Positions 38,596 through 48,895 of a stretch of DNA of 64,000 nucleotides are shown piece after piece (the stretch's first letter is position 1; every line of letters begins with the position of its first letter). The stretch lies in assembly GCF_010500915.1 (NCBI RefSeq), contig NZ_JAAAWP010000001.1:558001-622000 (forward strand), in the 5' to 3' direction. Below the pieces are notes generated by a model that had not been told where the DNA came from, ran no database searches, and saw nothing but the letters and a program-made list of their open reading frames with translations. The stretch comes from Alteromonas hispanica. GTDB lineage: Bacteria > Pseudomonadota > Gammaproteobacteria > Enterobacterales > Alteromonadaceae. The translations under genes and the position numbers were made by a program.

Positions 38596-41500
38596 TTAAA
38601 GTTTCGCGATAAAAATCACAGTTTCCCAGTCATACTTGGTTTGAAGGTTTCCATATTGCCAAACTTCAGCCATTTGTAGTAACTGCTCATGTGGCTGACC
38701 GAAATCAAACCAATGCTTGTTCTTAGTGAGATGATGGTTCCAATATCCCATGCCTTGATCTAGGCTTATTGAGTACCTATTGCCATTACTGAATGTAAGC
38801 TTCATTTCACGTCTATGAGCAATGTCATCGCGTCTCTGATGCAAGTCAAGGTAGCAAGGCGTAGCTGCTCCCTTCTCAAACCACGTAGAGATAACTTCTG
38901 TCATTGTGTTGCTGTTGCTCCAGTCATCGTGAAGCCGCGCACCTTTGTCTCTGAAATTAAACAAAGTTTCTAATTCAAAGCCAACGCCTGGTGCTTTAGG
39001 TAACGCCCTAATTATTTCGCCAAGCAAAATGATGTACCAAGGCGACTGTAAATACCTATCGGTGTATTCAACACCAGCTAACTGGGATGAGTTCAGGTCA
39101 TCCTCAAGCGGTTTAAAATTACTTCCCAACAACTCCCAGAATCTATTGCCGAAACCATCGATGGCACCATCCAGCTCTTTTCTTAACTCTACTTTTGCCA
39201 TAGAGTTACCGTCGAATTTTATCCAAGATGATGTATCAACTGGAGACACCTCAACGCTTGAAAGAGCTTCGGAATAAACAACCATATTTTCAGTGCGTGA
39301 AAGCAACCAACTTTGATTTGGATTGAGTACATCAAATGAAGAGCAAGCTAGTGTAAAAGCCTTACCCTTTTCGTAGATTGCCTGCGCAACAAGAGCCCCA
39401 CTATCTAACTCGGCATCACTGGTTACAAATTCAACGCCAATGTCGCTTAATCGAGATAGAGAAATATAATCAGCATCGGACAAAGTTGTGTTTGGAAGAA
39501 CAATAGTAAGCTTAACCTTGTGAATATTTAGCATTTGAAAAGCGAACATCTGTACGTGACGAGAATTTAAGTCCCATTCATTTACATTGCTTCCCATCCA
39601 CACTCGTATTTCACTGGCACCTTTGTTTATCTGCCGAGAAATAGCTTCCAGAATAGGCTCGTAACAAAATTTTGCACCTTTAATAAAGTGATACTGTTCA
39701 CTCAAAGATACAAAATTGGAAAACTCATCTCCTAACCATGCTTTAGCCAAGTTACGATTTAGTTGGTTTGCATCGTGTCGAGTATTTGAATCCAACAAGC
39801 ATGTCGAACACGCAGAGTCACACGAAGCTTCACAAGACAAATTTTGATAAGTCTGCATAAGTACATCTTCAATATGAAGTGCTGCACTTGTTGAAAAACC
39901 TGCACCTCCGCTTACAACGTCATATAGCTGCACAGCGATTGCTTGCTTGTTTGATTCTTGAACTCTGGTTTTTCTCGTAGAGTACCCTATCTCCGACGTC
40001 GCGATGCCTAACTTTGCTGCAAGGGCGTTACGCATGGCGACAGCTAATGTTAGCGCTATAGAATCGGAATCAGGATGACTGGGATCTATATACTCACCAG
40101 AAAGAGGATGTCGCAACACCAGTTCAAATGCATCTGTAAGACCAGAACAACCAAGATGTACATTACCATGGACAGTTGCGCTTCCATCACAGAGCTCAGG
40201 CTCGAAACCATCCTTGTCTTTAGATTTCGGTGTTGAAGTAATAGGCTTATGAAAAGAGGCAGGATTAAGCGACTTTGGAAACTCGCCATCACCTAGCATA
40301 GATTCTGCTTTACCACACTGCATGCAAATCGCGTAGCCATGTTCATTTGCACCAGATGAATGTTGGAAAATAGTAGACTCTGTCCCATACTTCATGTACC
40401 CCAAATTAGGGTCAGGAAGATTAATCGGCAATGCATCAATGGACAGCCAAGACGGTTGAACAGCAATGTAACTTTGAGATGAAATGTCGTTTGATGGAGC
40501 GGTAAAAAAGTCAGTTACAAAACCAGTTGGCTCAAGAACCGTTTTTTTCCAACTATTTCTTATTTTGGTTCCACATGAGCCACAACTCCAATCTTCCATA
40601 ATTGTGGTATTTGTTTCTACACCTGAATGACCACATGATCCACAGCGCCACGCAACATCGAATTTTTGCCCCTCTCTAGCGTCACTGGCCAGTTTCTGCC
40701 AATTAAGAGCGACCCCTGCAGATTTGAATACACGTCCATCCAAAACAATTTCTGCACCTGGAGCATATTCTCGGATTGCAACAGCTAGGTTTCTAGTGGG
40801 TAATTCTCTAAGCTGAGAAATGTTGTCCTCTCTAAATTTTTCGCGCTTTTGTTTTCCTTCTTTTTCACGTTTGAAATCAACAAAATTTTTATTGTTTAGT
40901 GTAACGATATCTGTTGGAAAGCCGTAACCTGGAAGAAAAGCTTTGGCAGCGAGCTCTTTCAATAAATATTCATTAGTGTGCCTTGTTAATTCAACTCTTA
41001 CCTTAAACTCGTATGCACTCTCAGGTGTTGCATCTTGTTCTGCAGTTTTAAGCTGACGGTAGTGAGTTATCCAGCGCTTAGATAATTTTTCAATAGCCTG
41101 ATTTGTATCGTCGATAACATTCCAAGCCGGAACAGTCGAAAGTACAGTTCCTTTCAATACATCTTTAAGCGTTTTTTCTAAGGTATTTGCGTTACCTGAT
41201 GCCCATGCGATGAATTTGTCGCAGACAGATTGTCCGCCTTCCGACGGTAAGAAGAACCATTCTAAGTTTAAACTTGTTTTTTCCTTATTCGTTGAGCCGA
41301 TAACATCTCTTAGAAAAATTGAAAGTAAAAGGGAATTTACATGTCTTTGAGCAAGCCGTTTAGAATCTAAAGATATTTTAGGTGCGGGTATAGCTGTGAC
41401 AAAAGGCCATGATGGCTCGTTAAAAACTTCTGTATCATGGGGGTTACTTTTACATAGCGTATAAGATATGGCTCTGGACTCTTTACTTCGGCCCGCTCGT

Positions 41501-44500
41501 CCTGCTCGTTGCAAATAGTTCGCGGGATGAGGAGGAACATTATTCATTACAACCGCTGATATACCACCTATATCTACACCCATTTCCATGGTTGTAGAAC
41601 AATTGAGCACATTAACTTTTCCGCTTTTGAACATGCTTTCATAATTGTTAAGTCGCTCTGATGATTGTTGAGCAGAATGCTCGGCAGTTCGATAATAAAA
41701 ACCACCCTCCACTACTCTATCATTTATATCTGTCCACAGGTTGCGAGAACGAAGTTGGGAAACTTTTTCGTCTGCTAAAACAGACTGTCGAATTTTTTTA
41801 AGCCCTTCACTGTAGTCGTACTGGGATATATCCAAAGTCCATATAGGTGGTAAATCTATTGATTTGCACTCAAAGTTTCTTGAATCAAAAGAATTCGGCA
41901 AATAGGGCGTAAGATTTCTAAATGTTGTATCGAGCAGTTTGTTAGTAACAGGGCAAATAAAGCATTTTTCAGCAAACTCAAAAGTTATTTTTTGACGACT
42001 TAAGAAGAACTGATTGCCCTCATTATCAAGTACTTTATTTTGAGTAAGTGCAGTCCAAGCAGATCTTAGCCATTCATTAACAAGATCTTTCGTAACCTTC
42101 GATTCTTTGTCTAATTTAGCACCAAGTATGAGTAATTTCGCTAGCCTGTTGTAAGCTCCTTTGACCTGTGGCCATTTTTTGACTCTGTTTTCGTCTTCTT
42201 CAAAAGAATCTGGTTTTAGGAATGTTTTAGGAGCAAACTTAAAACCAATCCAAACTCTCCAGTCATCTTCAAGCTTAATATAGGTATTTTCTCGAACATA
42301 AAAATCTAAACAGACTTTGAGAAAATCCTGCCAATCTTCAAGCTTAAGGCCATGTTCACTCCAATTGTCAGGAATAGCGTTTACTTTTTCTAATCCCTGA
42401 TATCCAATTTTTATAATCCCTTGAGTTTCCATGTTGTTCTGGAACTTTGGACGTCGAGCAAACTCGCGAATTAACAACATTTCAGAAAGCTTCTCAGCTC
42501 CAGTCGAATCACCGAATACTTCAGGGTTTGCGTATTTATTGTAAGTTAATATGTTATCTTTAATGTCGTTCTTTAGCAGAAGCTCTTTTACCATTGTCCC
42601 CCATGAAACCACTTCGGATTTAAATGAGACTAATTTACCACCTTCTGCTGCATTAATTTTTTCTTGTAGCTGGGCAGCCATATCATATAAGCCTGCGCTT
42701 TGAAGGCTTTTTATATTTTCTCTTAACCCAGCTAAATCCGCATCTCTAGCAATATCCTCTTCATCTGGTTGCGATTCCTGAAAAGTTCTTAGAATGCTAA
42801 ATACTAAACCTCGTAACTTACTGCGTTCAGCTTCCTGCTGCATTCTAACAGCCATACGAGCGGTGCCCTGTCTACTGTCTGTAAATGTGATTAGCTTGCG
42901 CCCTCGCCCGGGCAATGTATTCGGACCAAGACCTGTTTCTTTATCTACTTTTGGGTCAGGGCAAAATTCAAGTATAGTTGGAACAGCATTAGCCACGTAA
43001 AAAGGAGAGCCGAGTATTGCCCTTCTAATCGGTTTTTTGAATGATGTTCCTTTATAACCACAACATCCTGTTTGATAGGTACTATTCTCATCTTTATCAT
43101 ACGCATAGTACAAGCGCACAGCGTCAGTGATGTCACCCAATTTTCCTGTAGACACATTAATATCGACTGGGCTGTAAATAAGCTCGTCATCCGGCTCAGC
43201 TCTAAGCGTTACAAAAATTGATGTAGGTTTGTTTTTATTACCGCTTTCATCATCCTCAGTATCGTCATCATCGTCCTGATCGATAAGCAACGAAAACTCA
43301 TCACCAACATCTGTATCTCTTTGTGTAATAAAACCACTTTTATCTGCAGCCAATAAATGGGGCTCATTGCAGTCGTTACAAAAGCCAACTTCCAATACCG
43401 GTGCACCACAATTACATTTGCCAGTTTGCTTCGAATACACCATGCCGAACGGCCAACTGTCTTTCAAGACAGAACTTTTCTTACTTGCACAATGAGGGTC
43501 AATACAGCTCCAAATTCCATTCATCATTCTTTGAAAAAAGTGCGCTCTGACCTTTAGGAACGCTTCATGTTTAGGTGATAGCTTCGTTCCAGTTAGTAAG
43601 TCTAGCCACTGAAGTACAGAGTTCTGCGCAAACGTTTGAGAAGGGAATTCCCCCTCTAGATATTTTTTTAATTCAGCAAGCTTTAATGGCTTATTGCTAT
43701 TGACGAACTTATCTCTAATTTTCTTTGCAACTGTAGACTCTGTCAGTGCTTCAAAGCGTGTTTTCGAAACATCTGGATCGTAATCTTTTTCTCCAGGTTT
43801 TTTATCAGCTGGTATTAAAGACAATTCCTCCAGTGTTTGAGCGTCTTTGGGAGAAAATGTTAACTGAGGTATATTTCGCTTCCCTCCGATAACGACTACA
43901 TGATCATTAGGAACACCGGCGAGGTCGGCCAGATAGCTTTGAAGCTGTTTTTCAGCATCCTTGTCTCCGATGGTTGCAGACGTAGCAACGAAACGAACAT
44001 CTTTCGCTTCCACACCAAAAGCGTGTAAAACTCGTCTCAACTGCATTGATAGTTCAGCTGCCTGTGAGCCAACATACGTATGAGCCTCGTCCAATACTAT
44101 CCATCTCAAGGACTTCTGTTCTTTCGATTTGTTGATAATTGGCGAGTCAACGTTTCTTACAAGCATATATTCCAGCATAGTGCCGTTTGTAACCAAAATG
44201 GGCGCAGGCTGATCTCGCATTAACTCTCTTGAGAGAATCTCATTTGGCACTTGAGCCTGGCGTGCTTTTACCTTGTTGGCTTTTTCTTCTGTATTCCCGT
44301 TATACAAGCAGAATCGAATATCTTTACCAAAGTCCTGTGTCCAGGCGTGTAGCCTTTCTCGTTGTGAATTAATCAGTGCATTGAGAGGATATAAGAAGAT
44401 AGCTCTGACCCCCGACAAAGGCTCTTGTGTTTGCTGTGATTCTCTATAAAGATCTTCAAGCACTGGAACCATGAAACACTCGGTTTTACCGGAGCCAGTT

Positions 44501-44898
44501 CCACTGGTTACTACAACAGATTTAGGTTTATCGGCTAGTAATGTGTTCCAGCTTTTTAATTGATGAGTATAAGGTTTGAACTCTTTTTTAAACTGATAGC
44601 GATTTTCTACCTGTTTTCCTTGGCTATCCGTTATTTTCTTTCTATCCAATGCATTCAAAACTGCTGACGATAACAACCTATCTTCAGCTAATTGCCCCAT
44701 GGTTCTATCGGCTTCTGTCCATCCGAATGTATGTTCAAAAAGCGGTGTCGCCATCATTGACTCAGACTCTCCGCAATCTTGTGACATTTGAATAGCGAGA
44801 TGTTGACGTAACGCAGGGTTAGTTATACCCAATACACTTAAAGACGACTCTTTCGCTCTCGCAATAGATTGATTAACTAACTCAGAAAAATACTTCAT
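38596..44898 (-). CDS. druE: DruE: Druantia type III large helicase-nuclease
   Basis: 2100 aa. DEAH helicase: motif I VVVTSGTGSGKTECF (about 130), motif II VLDEAHTYVG (about 268), and motif VI QRAGRAGRSKES (about 1131). The later part holds a DUF1998 domain with VVSGGAGFS and a four-Cys cluster (CEASCDSACSTC, about 1690), plus a PLD-like region. This size and order match DruE, the helicase common to Druantia systems; type III consists of DruH and DruE. Its ATG overlaps the druH stop codon by two bases. Ends in a region overlapping the broken activator's lost 5' end. Confidence 0.85.
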   Translation of the reverse strand: MKYFSELVNQSIARAKESSLSVLGITNPALRQHLAIQMSQDCGESESMMATPLFEHTFGWTEADRTMGQLAEDRLLSSAVLNALDRKKITDSQGKQVENRYQFKKEFKPYTHQLKSWNTLLADKPKSVVVTSGTGSGKTECFMVPVLEDLYRESQQTQEPLSGVRAIFLYPLNALINSQRERLHAWTQDFGKDIRFCLYNGNTEEKANKVKARQAQVPNEILSRELMRDQPAPILVTNGTMLEYMLVRNVDSPIINKSKEQKSLRWIVLDEAHTYVGSQAAELSMQLRRVLHAFGVEAKDVRFVATSATIGDKDAEKQLQSYLADLAGVPNDHVVVIGGKRNIPQLTFSPKDAQTLEELSLIPADKKPGEKDYDPDVSKTRFEALTESTVAKKIRDKFVNSNKPLKLAELKKYLEGEFPSQTFAQNSVLQWLDLLTGTKLSPKHEAFLKVRAHFFQRMMNGIWSCIDPHCASKKSSVLKDSWPFGMVYSKQTGKCNCGAPVLEVGFCNDCNEPHLLAADKSGFITQRDTDVGDEFSLLIDQDDDDDTEDDESGNKNKPTSIFVTLRAEPDDELIYSPVDINVSTGKLGDITDAVRLYYAYDKDENSTYQTGCCGYKGTSFKKPIRRAILGSPFYVANAVPTILEFCPDPKVDKETGLGPNTLPGRGRKLITFTDSRQGTARMAVRMQQEAERSKLRGLVFSILRTFQESQPDEEDIARDADLAGLRENIKSLQSAGLYDMAAQLQEKINAAEGGKLVSFKSEVVSWGTMVKELLLKNDIKDNILTYNKYANPEVFGDSTGAEKLSEMLLIREFARRPKFQNNMETQGIIKIGYQGLEKVNAIPDNWSEHGLKLEDWQDFLKVCLDFYVRENTYIKLEDDWRVWIGFKFAPKTFLKPDSFEEDENRVKKWPQVKGAYNRLAKLLILGAKLDKESKVTKDLVNEWLRSAWTALTQNKVLDNEGNQFFLSRQKITFEFAEKCFICPVTNKLLDTTFRNLTPYLPNSFDSRNFECKSIDLPPIWTLDISQYDYSEGLKKIRQSVLADEKVSQLRSRNLWTDINDRVVEGGFYYRTAEHSAQQSSERLNNYESMFKSGKVNVLNCSTTMEMGVDIGGISAVVMNNVPPHPANYLQRAGRAGRSKESRAISYTLCKSNPHDTEVFNEPSWPFVTAIPAPKISLDSKRLAQRHVNSLLLSIFLRDVIGSTNKEKTSLNLEWFFLPSEGGQSVCDKFIAWASGNANTLEKTLKDVLKGTVLSTVPAWNVIDDTNQAIEKLSKRWITHYRQLKTAEQDATPESAYEFKVRVELTRHTNEYLLKELAAKAFLPGYGFPTDIVTLNNKNFVDFKREKEGKQKREKFREDNISQLRELPTRNLAVAIREYAPGAEIVLDGRVFKSAGVALNWQKLASDAREGQKFDVAWRCGSCGHSGVETNTTIMEDWSCGSCGTKIRNSWKKTVLEPTGFVTDFFTAPSNDISSQSYIAVQPSWLSIDALPINLPDPNLGYMKYGTESTIFQHSSGANEHGYAICMQCGKAESMLGDGEFPKSLNPASFHKPITSTPKSKDKDGFEPELCDGSATVHGNVHLGCSGLTDAFELVLRHPLSGEYIDPSHPDSDSIALTLAVAMRNALAAKLGIATSEIGYSTRKTRVQESNKQAIAVQLYDVVSGGAGFSTSAALHIEDVLMQTYQNLSCEASCDSACSTCLLDSNTRHDANQLNRNLAKAWLGDEFSNFVSLSEQYHFIKGAKFCYEPILEAISRQINKGASEIRVWMGSNVNEWDLNSRHVQMFAFQMLNIHKVKLTIVLPNTTLSDADYISLSRLSDIGVEFVTSDAELDSGALVAQAIYEKGKAFTLACSSFDVLNPNQSWLLSRTENMVVYSEALSSVEVSPVDTSSWIKFDGNSMAKVELRKELDGAIDGFGNRFWELLGSNFKPLEDDLNSSQLAGVEYTDRYLQSPWYIILLGEIIRALPKAPGVGFELETLFNFRDKGARLHDDWSNSNTMTEVISTWFEKGAATPCYLDLHQRRDDIAHRREMKLTFSNGNRYSISLDQGMGYWNHHLTKNKHWFDFGQPHEQLLQMAEVWQYGNLQTKYDWETVIFIAKL

Positions 44899-47800
44899 GC
44901 GACAACCTCTTCCTTATAATCTGAATAATATCCAATGCCAAAAGCGTAAACACCCGAGAACCAATCTGGTGCAAACATCTTCACTTGCTTAATTTCAAAC
45001 TTCATTTTTGCTGATAACTTATTTGGGTTTGTTTCGATATATCCAGCAGCAATAGCAGCGGCAATGAGTGGGTAGTTGATAACGCTTGCATGATGTGGCA
45101 AATCACATCTAATTCGATGGCTAAATCCTTCACTCAATAACGGAAACTGAAATGATGGCCAGTCTGAGTCTTTGTGATTTCTCAGTAAAGGCTGCTTCAT
45201 TGCAATATCAATAACCTTAAACATTTCCTGTTCGGTTAGCTGAGCTTCCCCCGTGAGACGTTTCATGCCTATATCGCGAAACAATTGAAATTGCTCAGAT
45301 TCTCTTTCCGGATCTTGGATTAATTCGACTATACGTTCTGCTAAATAGTCGTTGCAGTTGACTTCGATACCTTTAAGTCGCTTAATTAACGGCTCAGGGA
45401 CATTTAAAACAACGTCATAAAACTTATCTAGAAGAACCTCTATTCTCTCTTCTACCATCGACGTTGGAAGGCCTAAATTAAGAGAAGCCTTTTTTACAAC
45501 AAGTATCGATTGTTGCCACACAGAAATAGGTATCAACTCCCAAAGAATGGAGAACTCTCGATCTAATGCTCGAATGAATTCTTCATTCATCTCAAAACGA
45601 AATAATGCAACCGTAAGGCAATGAGGATTCTTAACTAGCGCCTTCCATACTTCAAACGTTGATAGCGGCAGATATGAGAAATGCTCCCATAGTTTCCTAC
45701 AATAATCCCAACTTGGATGAGTAAAATCGCCTTCCATTTCGGTTAGAAACTTCTCTATCGAATTGACCTCACTTCTAGGGTTAAACTGCTTCACCGCTGT
45801 TTGTAGACTTTTAATCGTTACACTTTGTTCATACGAAGGTTCGACACCTTTATAGAACGTTGGCCTGAATAAATAAGGTGTCTCAGAACTTGGAACAATC
45901 ATCCAAGGACCCGTTTTCTCCATTTTTTCCGTTGTGTTGAACCAACCTAATGAAATACCACCAATTTCTTTTTCTGGCAGTTCTAAAGGTGGGCGTTCTG
46001 GTTCAGCAATCAGCATAGCCATTGGTGGTTTTAGGTCACCATGCGCTAATTCAGACTGAGCTAGCGCTATACCGCCACCGACTGAATCAAAGTTTAAGGA
46101 TGAAATATATCGGCGAATTGAAAAAACTTTTCTGTCGCTTAAACCACTTAAGCAAATTTCAACTTCTGCATCTAAATTATTCGATAGCGACATTAGCTCT
46201 ATAATTTTCTCTTTGAAACTATATAAACTGACGCTTAACGTACGGTCCTTTACTTTTACTTTGGATTGGTATCGTGGTGACGTTCGGTTATTTGGTTTGA
46301 GGGCTAGTTCAATAGAAACGTCCTCAGGATAAGATTTTGCTGAATAAAGGTTAACTTCGGCACCTAACAGTTGCTCTACAGTTAACTCAGTTTTAAGAGG
46401 CTTACCTTCACTATCAAATGCAAACATGCCGCTAGCAGGGAATGGCAGGGTGACAATAATAGGATCTTCCATCAGGTTAGCCTGTACCTCTAGTGTGACA
46501 CTCGAAGGTGGCTCAGCTTCAGGATAGATTTCAAATAGACGTCCATTTTCAAGCTTTTCGTTTTCTACTCGACACGCTTGTGCATACACTGTCATCAGCA
46601 GGTTTCGCGATGACGTAACTTTTATTTGCGCATGATCTTTAACTGCAACCGCTTCGATATCTAAATCATCTGGAACAATTGCAACCGTTCTTCGCAATAA
46701 GGTGTCACTTTCTTTGTTTTTAACGCTTAAATAGTGTTTTCCGTATAACTCATGAACAGCGAGTGATTCAACAGGCTTGTTGTTCAGTAACAGTGAAAGC
46801 CCTAGCTGTGATGCTAGTGTACCTTCTGTATCTCTAACGCTAGGAACACCTTTATAAACTTTTGAAGGCAAGGTTTTTAATAATATTTCTGCACCTTCAA
46901 TATAGAGGCTGCCGCTAGACGTTGAGGTAGAGTTAGTCCTGATACGAAAGCGGTTATCTCCGTGATAAAACCTTGAATCACCGTTTACTCTAAACCAGTT
47001 AAATTCAACTCCATCGATAGCTTGCTTACCGGCGTATTCTTGATAACCAGATAGTATTTCAATTTCATAAGCTAATGGCGCAAGTACCAGTATTTCAGCA
47101 TACTTTGTTGAAAAACTCCCCTGCCCGACTAGTTTCAATTCACCTTCATCTTCCAAGAATCCCAGCGGCGCCTCATTGAAAGAAATACTAGACTCATTTA
47201 CTTCTACCTTCCCTATAACAACTCCAGATTGTGAGAGGTCAGTGAAAAGTGAAGAACTTAGTAACCGCCTGGGCACTTTTATCGATTTTTTTCTAGGAGG
47301 TACAAGTACATTTCCATCATCTATCTGCGCTACGACACCACCAAGTTCTGCAATTCGATTCGTACCCTCAAGTAACCCCAACTGAGTGTAAGTGGACTCC
47401 AGCGCCTCACTGCAATTTCTAAAAGTAAGCTTTCTTGGAAGACTAATTTGAGTATAAAAACGGCCCGTACTTTTATCGAAAAAATGTTCGCATGACAGTT
47501 TATCTTTAAAGTCCTTTATTACTTTGCTTGCATTAGTTGCTCCAAGCAACCAGTTATCCAATAGCCCTTTACCCGTTTCATCATCGAGTGGAATTGGAAA
47601 ACTATCACGCCAGCCAGGTGACTTTTGGTCAAGTTGCATTGAAGGTGACTCTTCGCCAACATCCGAATCAACCAACCCTGCGCAAGTCATTAGATTCTTT
47701 ACCACAGACCCAATTAACTCTACAGATTCAGGCTCGGAAAATACCACTGGCAAATGGCCTAACTGACTTTTCACAAGTTCTGTAATCGAAACCGCATACA

Positions 47801-48293
47801 AGTCGACCTGATAATAAAGCTTTAAGAGCTTTCTAATCGCTTCTGAAAATTTATTTCCAGTTGAGCTAATTAATTTGAAAGGTAGACCCCCTTCAATAAA
47901 AATCGAACCTAAAAAGTTTCTAGTGTCAGATTCATAGCGACGAATAGGCCTTTTCCAGAACCCCTCTAAACCTAATGGTATTATGTCAGCTCGTTGAGAA
48001 GCAGTGAGTTCAAAGTTAAATCTCTGCCAAAGGGGAAACCATTCCCACTTCTGAGCGCAACAGTCACGTCGATACCACTCTGAGCAGTAAATGACAAAAC
48101 ACGCGGACCAATCTTTGTGCTTAGACCAACTTACATTTGTTTTTGGATGAAAATCACGTACTAACTCGAATAACTGTCTGTATTCGTCGTGAGTCATTTG
48201 ATATGAAAATAGAGGATTTCCGTTGGGCTCAGATAAACTTCTTTGATTAAGAAAGTCTTTAAGCCACGTAGCTGGTGAGTTACTTACTAACAT
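44895..48293 (-). CDS. druH: DruH: Druantia type III protein (STY4851/ECs_5259 family)
   Basis: 1133 aa from the ATG at 48293, which has GGGAGG nine bases upstream. The ATG at 48317 overlaps the previous stop and lacks a site. The start resembles the STY4851/ECs_5259 family: SPATWLKDFLNQRSL, GNPLFSYQMTHDEYRQLF, DWSACFVIYCSEWYRRD and, further on, GLEGFWKRPIRRYES. The function of DruH is unknown, but it is required with DruE for defence. A decayed homologue of its first 160 residues lies at 61.7-62.2 kb, so a second Druantia locus existed here. Confidence 0.85.
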   Translation of the reverse strand: MLVSNSPATWLKDFLNQRSLSEPNGNPLFSYQMTHDEYRQLFELVRDFHPKTNVSWSKHKDWSACFVIYCSEWYRRDCCAQKWEWFPLWQRFNFELTASQRADIIPLGLEGFWKRPIRRYESDTRNFLGSIFIEGGLPFKLISSTGNKFSEAIRKLLKLYYQVDLYAVSITELVKSQLGHLPVVFSEPESVELIGSVVKNLMTCAGLVDSDVGEESPSMQLDQKSPGWRDSFPIPLDDETGKGLLDNWLLGATNASKVIKDFKDKLSCEHFFDKSTGRFYTQISLPRKLTFRNCSEALESTYTQLGLLEGTNRIAELGGVVAQIDDGNVLVPPRKKSIKVPRRLLSSSLFTDLSQSGVVIGKVEVNESSISFNEAPLGFLEDEGELKLVGQGSFSTKYAEILVLAPLAYEIEILSGYQEYAGKQAIDGVEFNWFRVNGDSRFYHGDNRFRIRTNSTSTSSGSLYIEGAEILLKTLPSKVYKGVPSVRDTEGTLASQLGLSLLLNNKPVESLAVHELYGKHYLSVKNKESDTLLRRTVAIVPDDLDIEAVAVKDHAQIKVTSSRNLLMTVYAQACRVENEKLENGRLFEIYPEAEPPSSVTLEVQANLMEDPIIVTLPFPASGMFAFDSEGKPLKTELTVEQLLGAEVNLYSAKSYPEDVSIELALKPNNRTSPRYQSKVKVKDRTLSVSLYSFKEKIIELMSLSNNLDAEVEICLSGLSDRKVFSIRRYISSLNFDSVGGGIALAQSELAHGDLKPPMAMLIAEPERPPLELPEKEIGGISLGWFNTTEKMEKTGPWMIVPSSETPYLFRPTFYKGVEPSYEQSVTIKSLQTAVKQFNPRSEVNSIEKFLTEMEGDFTHPSWDYCRKLWEHFSYLPLSTFEVWKALVKNPHCLTVALFRFEMNEEFIRALDREFSILWELIPISVWQQSILVVKKASLNLGLPTSMVEERIEVLLDKFYDVVLNVPEPLIKRLKGIEVNCNDYLAERIVELIQDPERESEQFQLFRDIGMKRLTGEAQLTEQEMFKVIDIAMKQPLLRNHKDSDWPSFQFPLLSEGFSHRIRCDLPHHASVINYPLIAAAIAAGYIETNPNKLSAKMKFEIKQVKMFAPDWFSGVYAFGIGYYSDYKEEVVA

Positions 48294-48309
48294 AAATGCA
48301 CACCTCCCT

Positions 48310-48849
48310 TTATGCAATTAACTTCGTTATACTTTTATTATTATAAAAACCGCGAGCGTCGCATTCCTGCTGTAACTCTTGCCACTTTTTTCCACGAGAA
48401 TAGTTAGCGGCCCAACTAGCTGTATGCCCTTCTATTAACACCTGGTGAACCCCCAGGCGTTTTATGTATTTTTTTAACCTAGCAAAACGTTTGTTTTCCT
48501 CGGCGACCATGCCAGCATATAAAAAAGTAAGCACGTACTCAACTTCATAAGGTTTAGTATATGCTTTGGCAATTTTCTTAACCTTTTGGACTACATCATA
48601 TTTGACACATTTTGTCACGTTATGAAATATGTATAGAAAATCGCTATTTAACCTGAATCGTTCATTTGACGAAGCATACCTCTCAAGTATTGAAAAGATT
48701 TCTGAATCCTTTATAGCGTGTTTTCTCACTCCAGAAACGTGGTAAATGCACCATTCGTCGAACTTTCCCTGAGCAAAAATTAATTTGCTGCCATCAAATA
48801 ACGTTGCAATGTGTCGAACATGGGTCAAGCTATTGTTGTAATCGGTCAT
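48310..48849 (-). CDS. Unknown protein between rmuC and druH (179 aa)
   Basis: AGGAG lies 9 bases before the ATG at 48849. Soluble 179-aa protein without a recognised domain; the N-terminus is beta-like (HVRHIATLFDGSKLIFAQGK), the second half helical and basic (RFARLKKYIKRLGVHQVLIE). It follows rmuC by about 46 bases and runs into druH, so it is part of the same unit. Not a normal member of Druantia type III. Confidence 0.5.
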   Translation of the reverse strand: MTDYNNSLTHVRHIATLFDGSKLIFAQGKFDEWCIYHVSGVRKHAIKDSEIFSILERYASSNERFRLNSDFLYIFHNVTKCVKYDVVQKVKKIAKAYTKPYEVEYVLTFLYAGMVAEENKRFARLKKYIKRLGVHQVLIEGHTASWAANYSRGKKWQELQQECDARGFYNNKSITKLIA

Positions 48850-48895
48850 TATTCTGCGCTCCTGAATTTATGAGAATCAGCGGTTAAGCAACCGC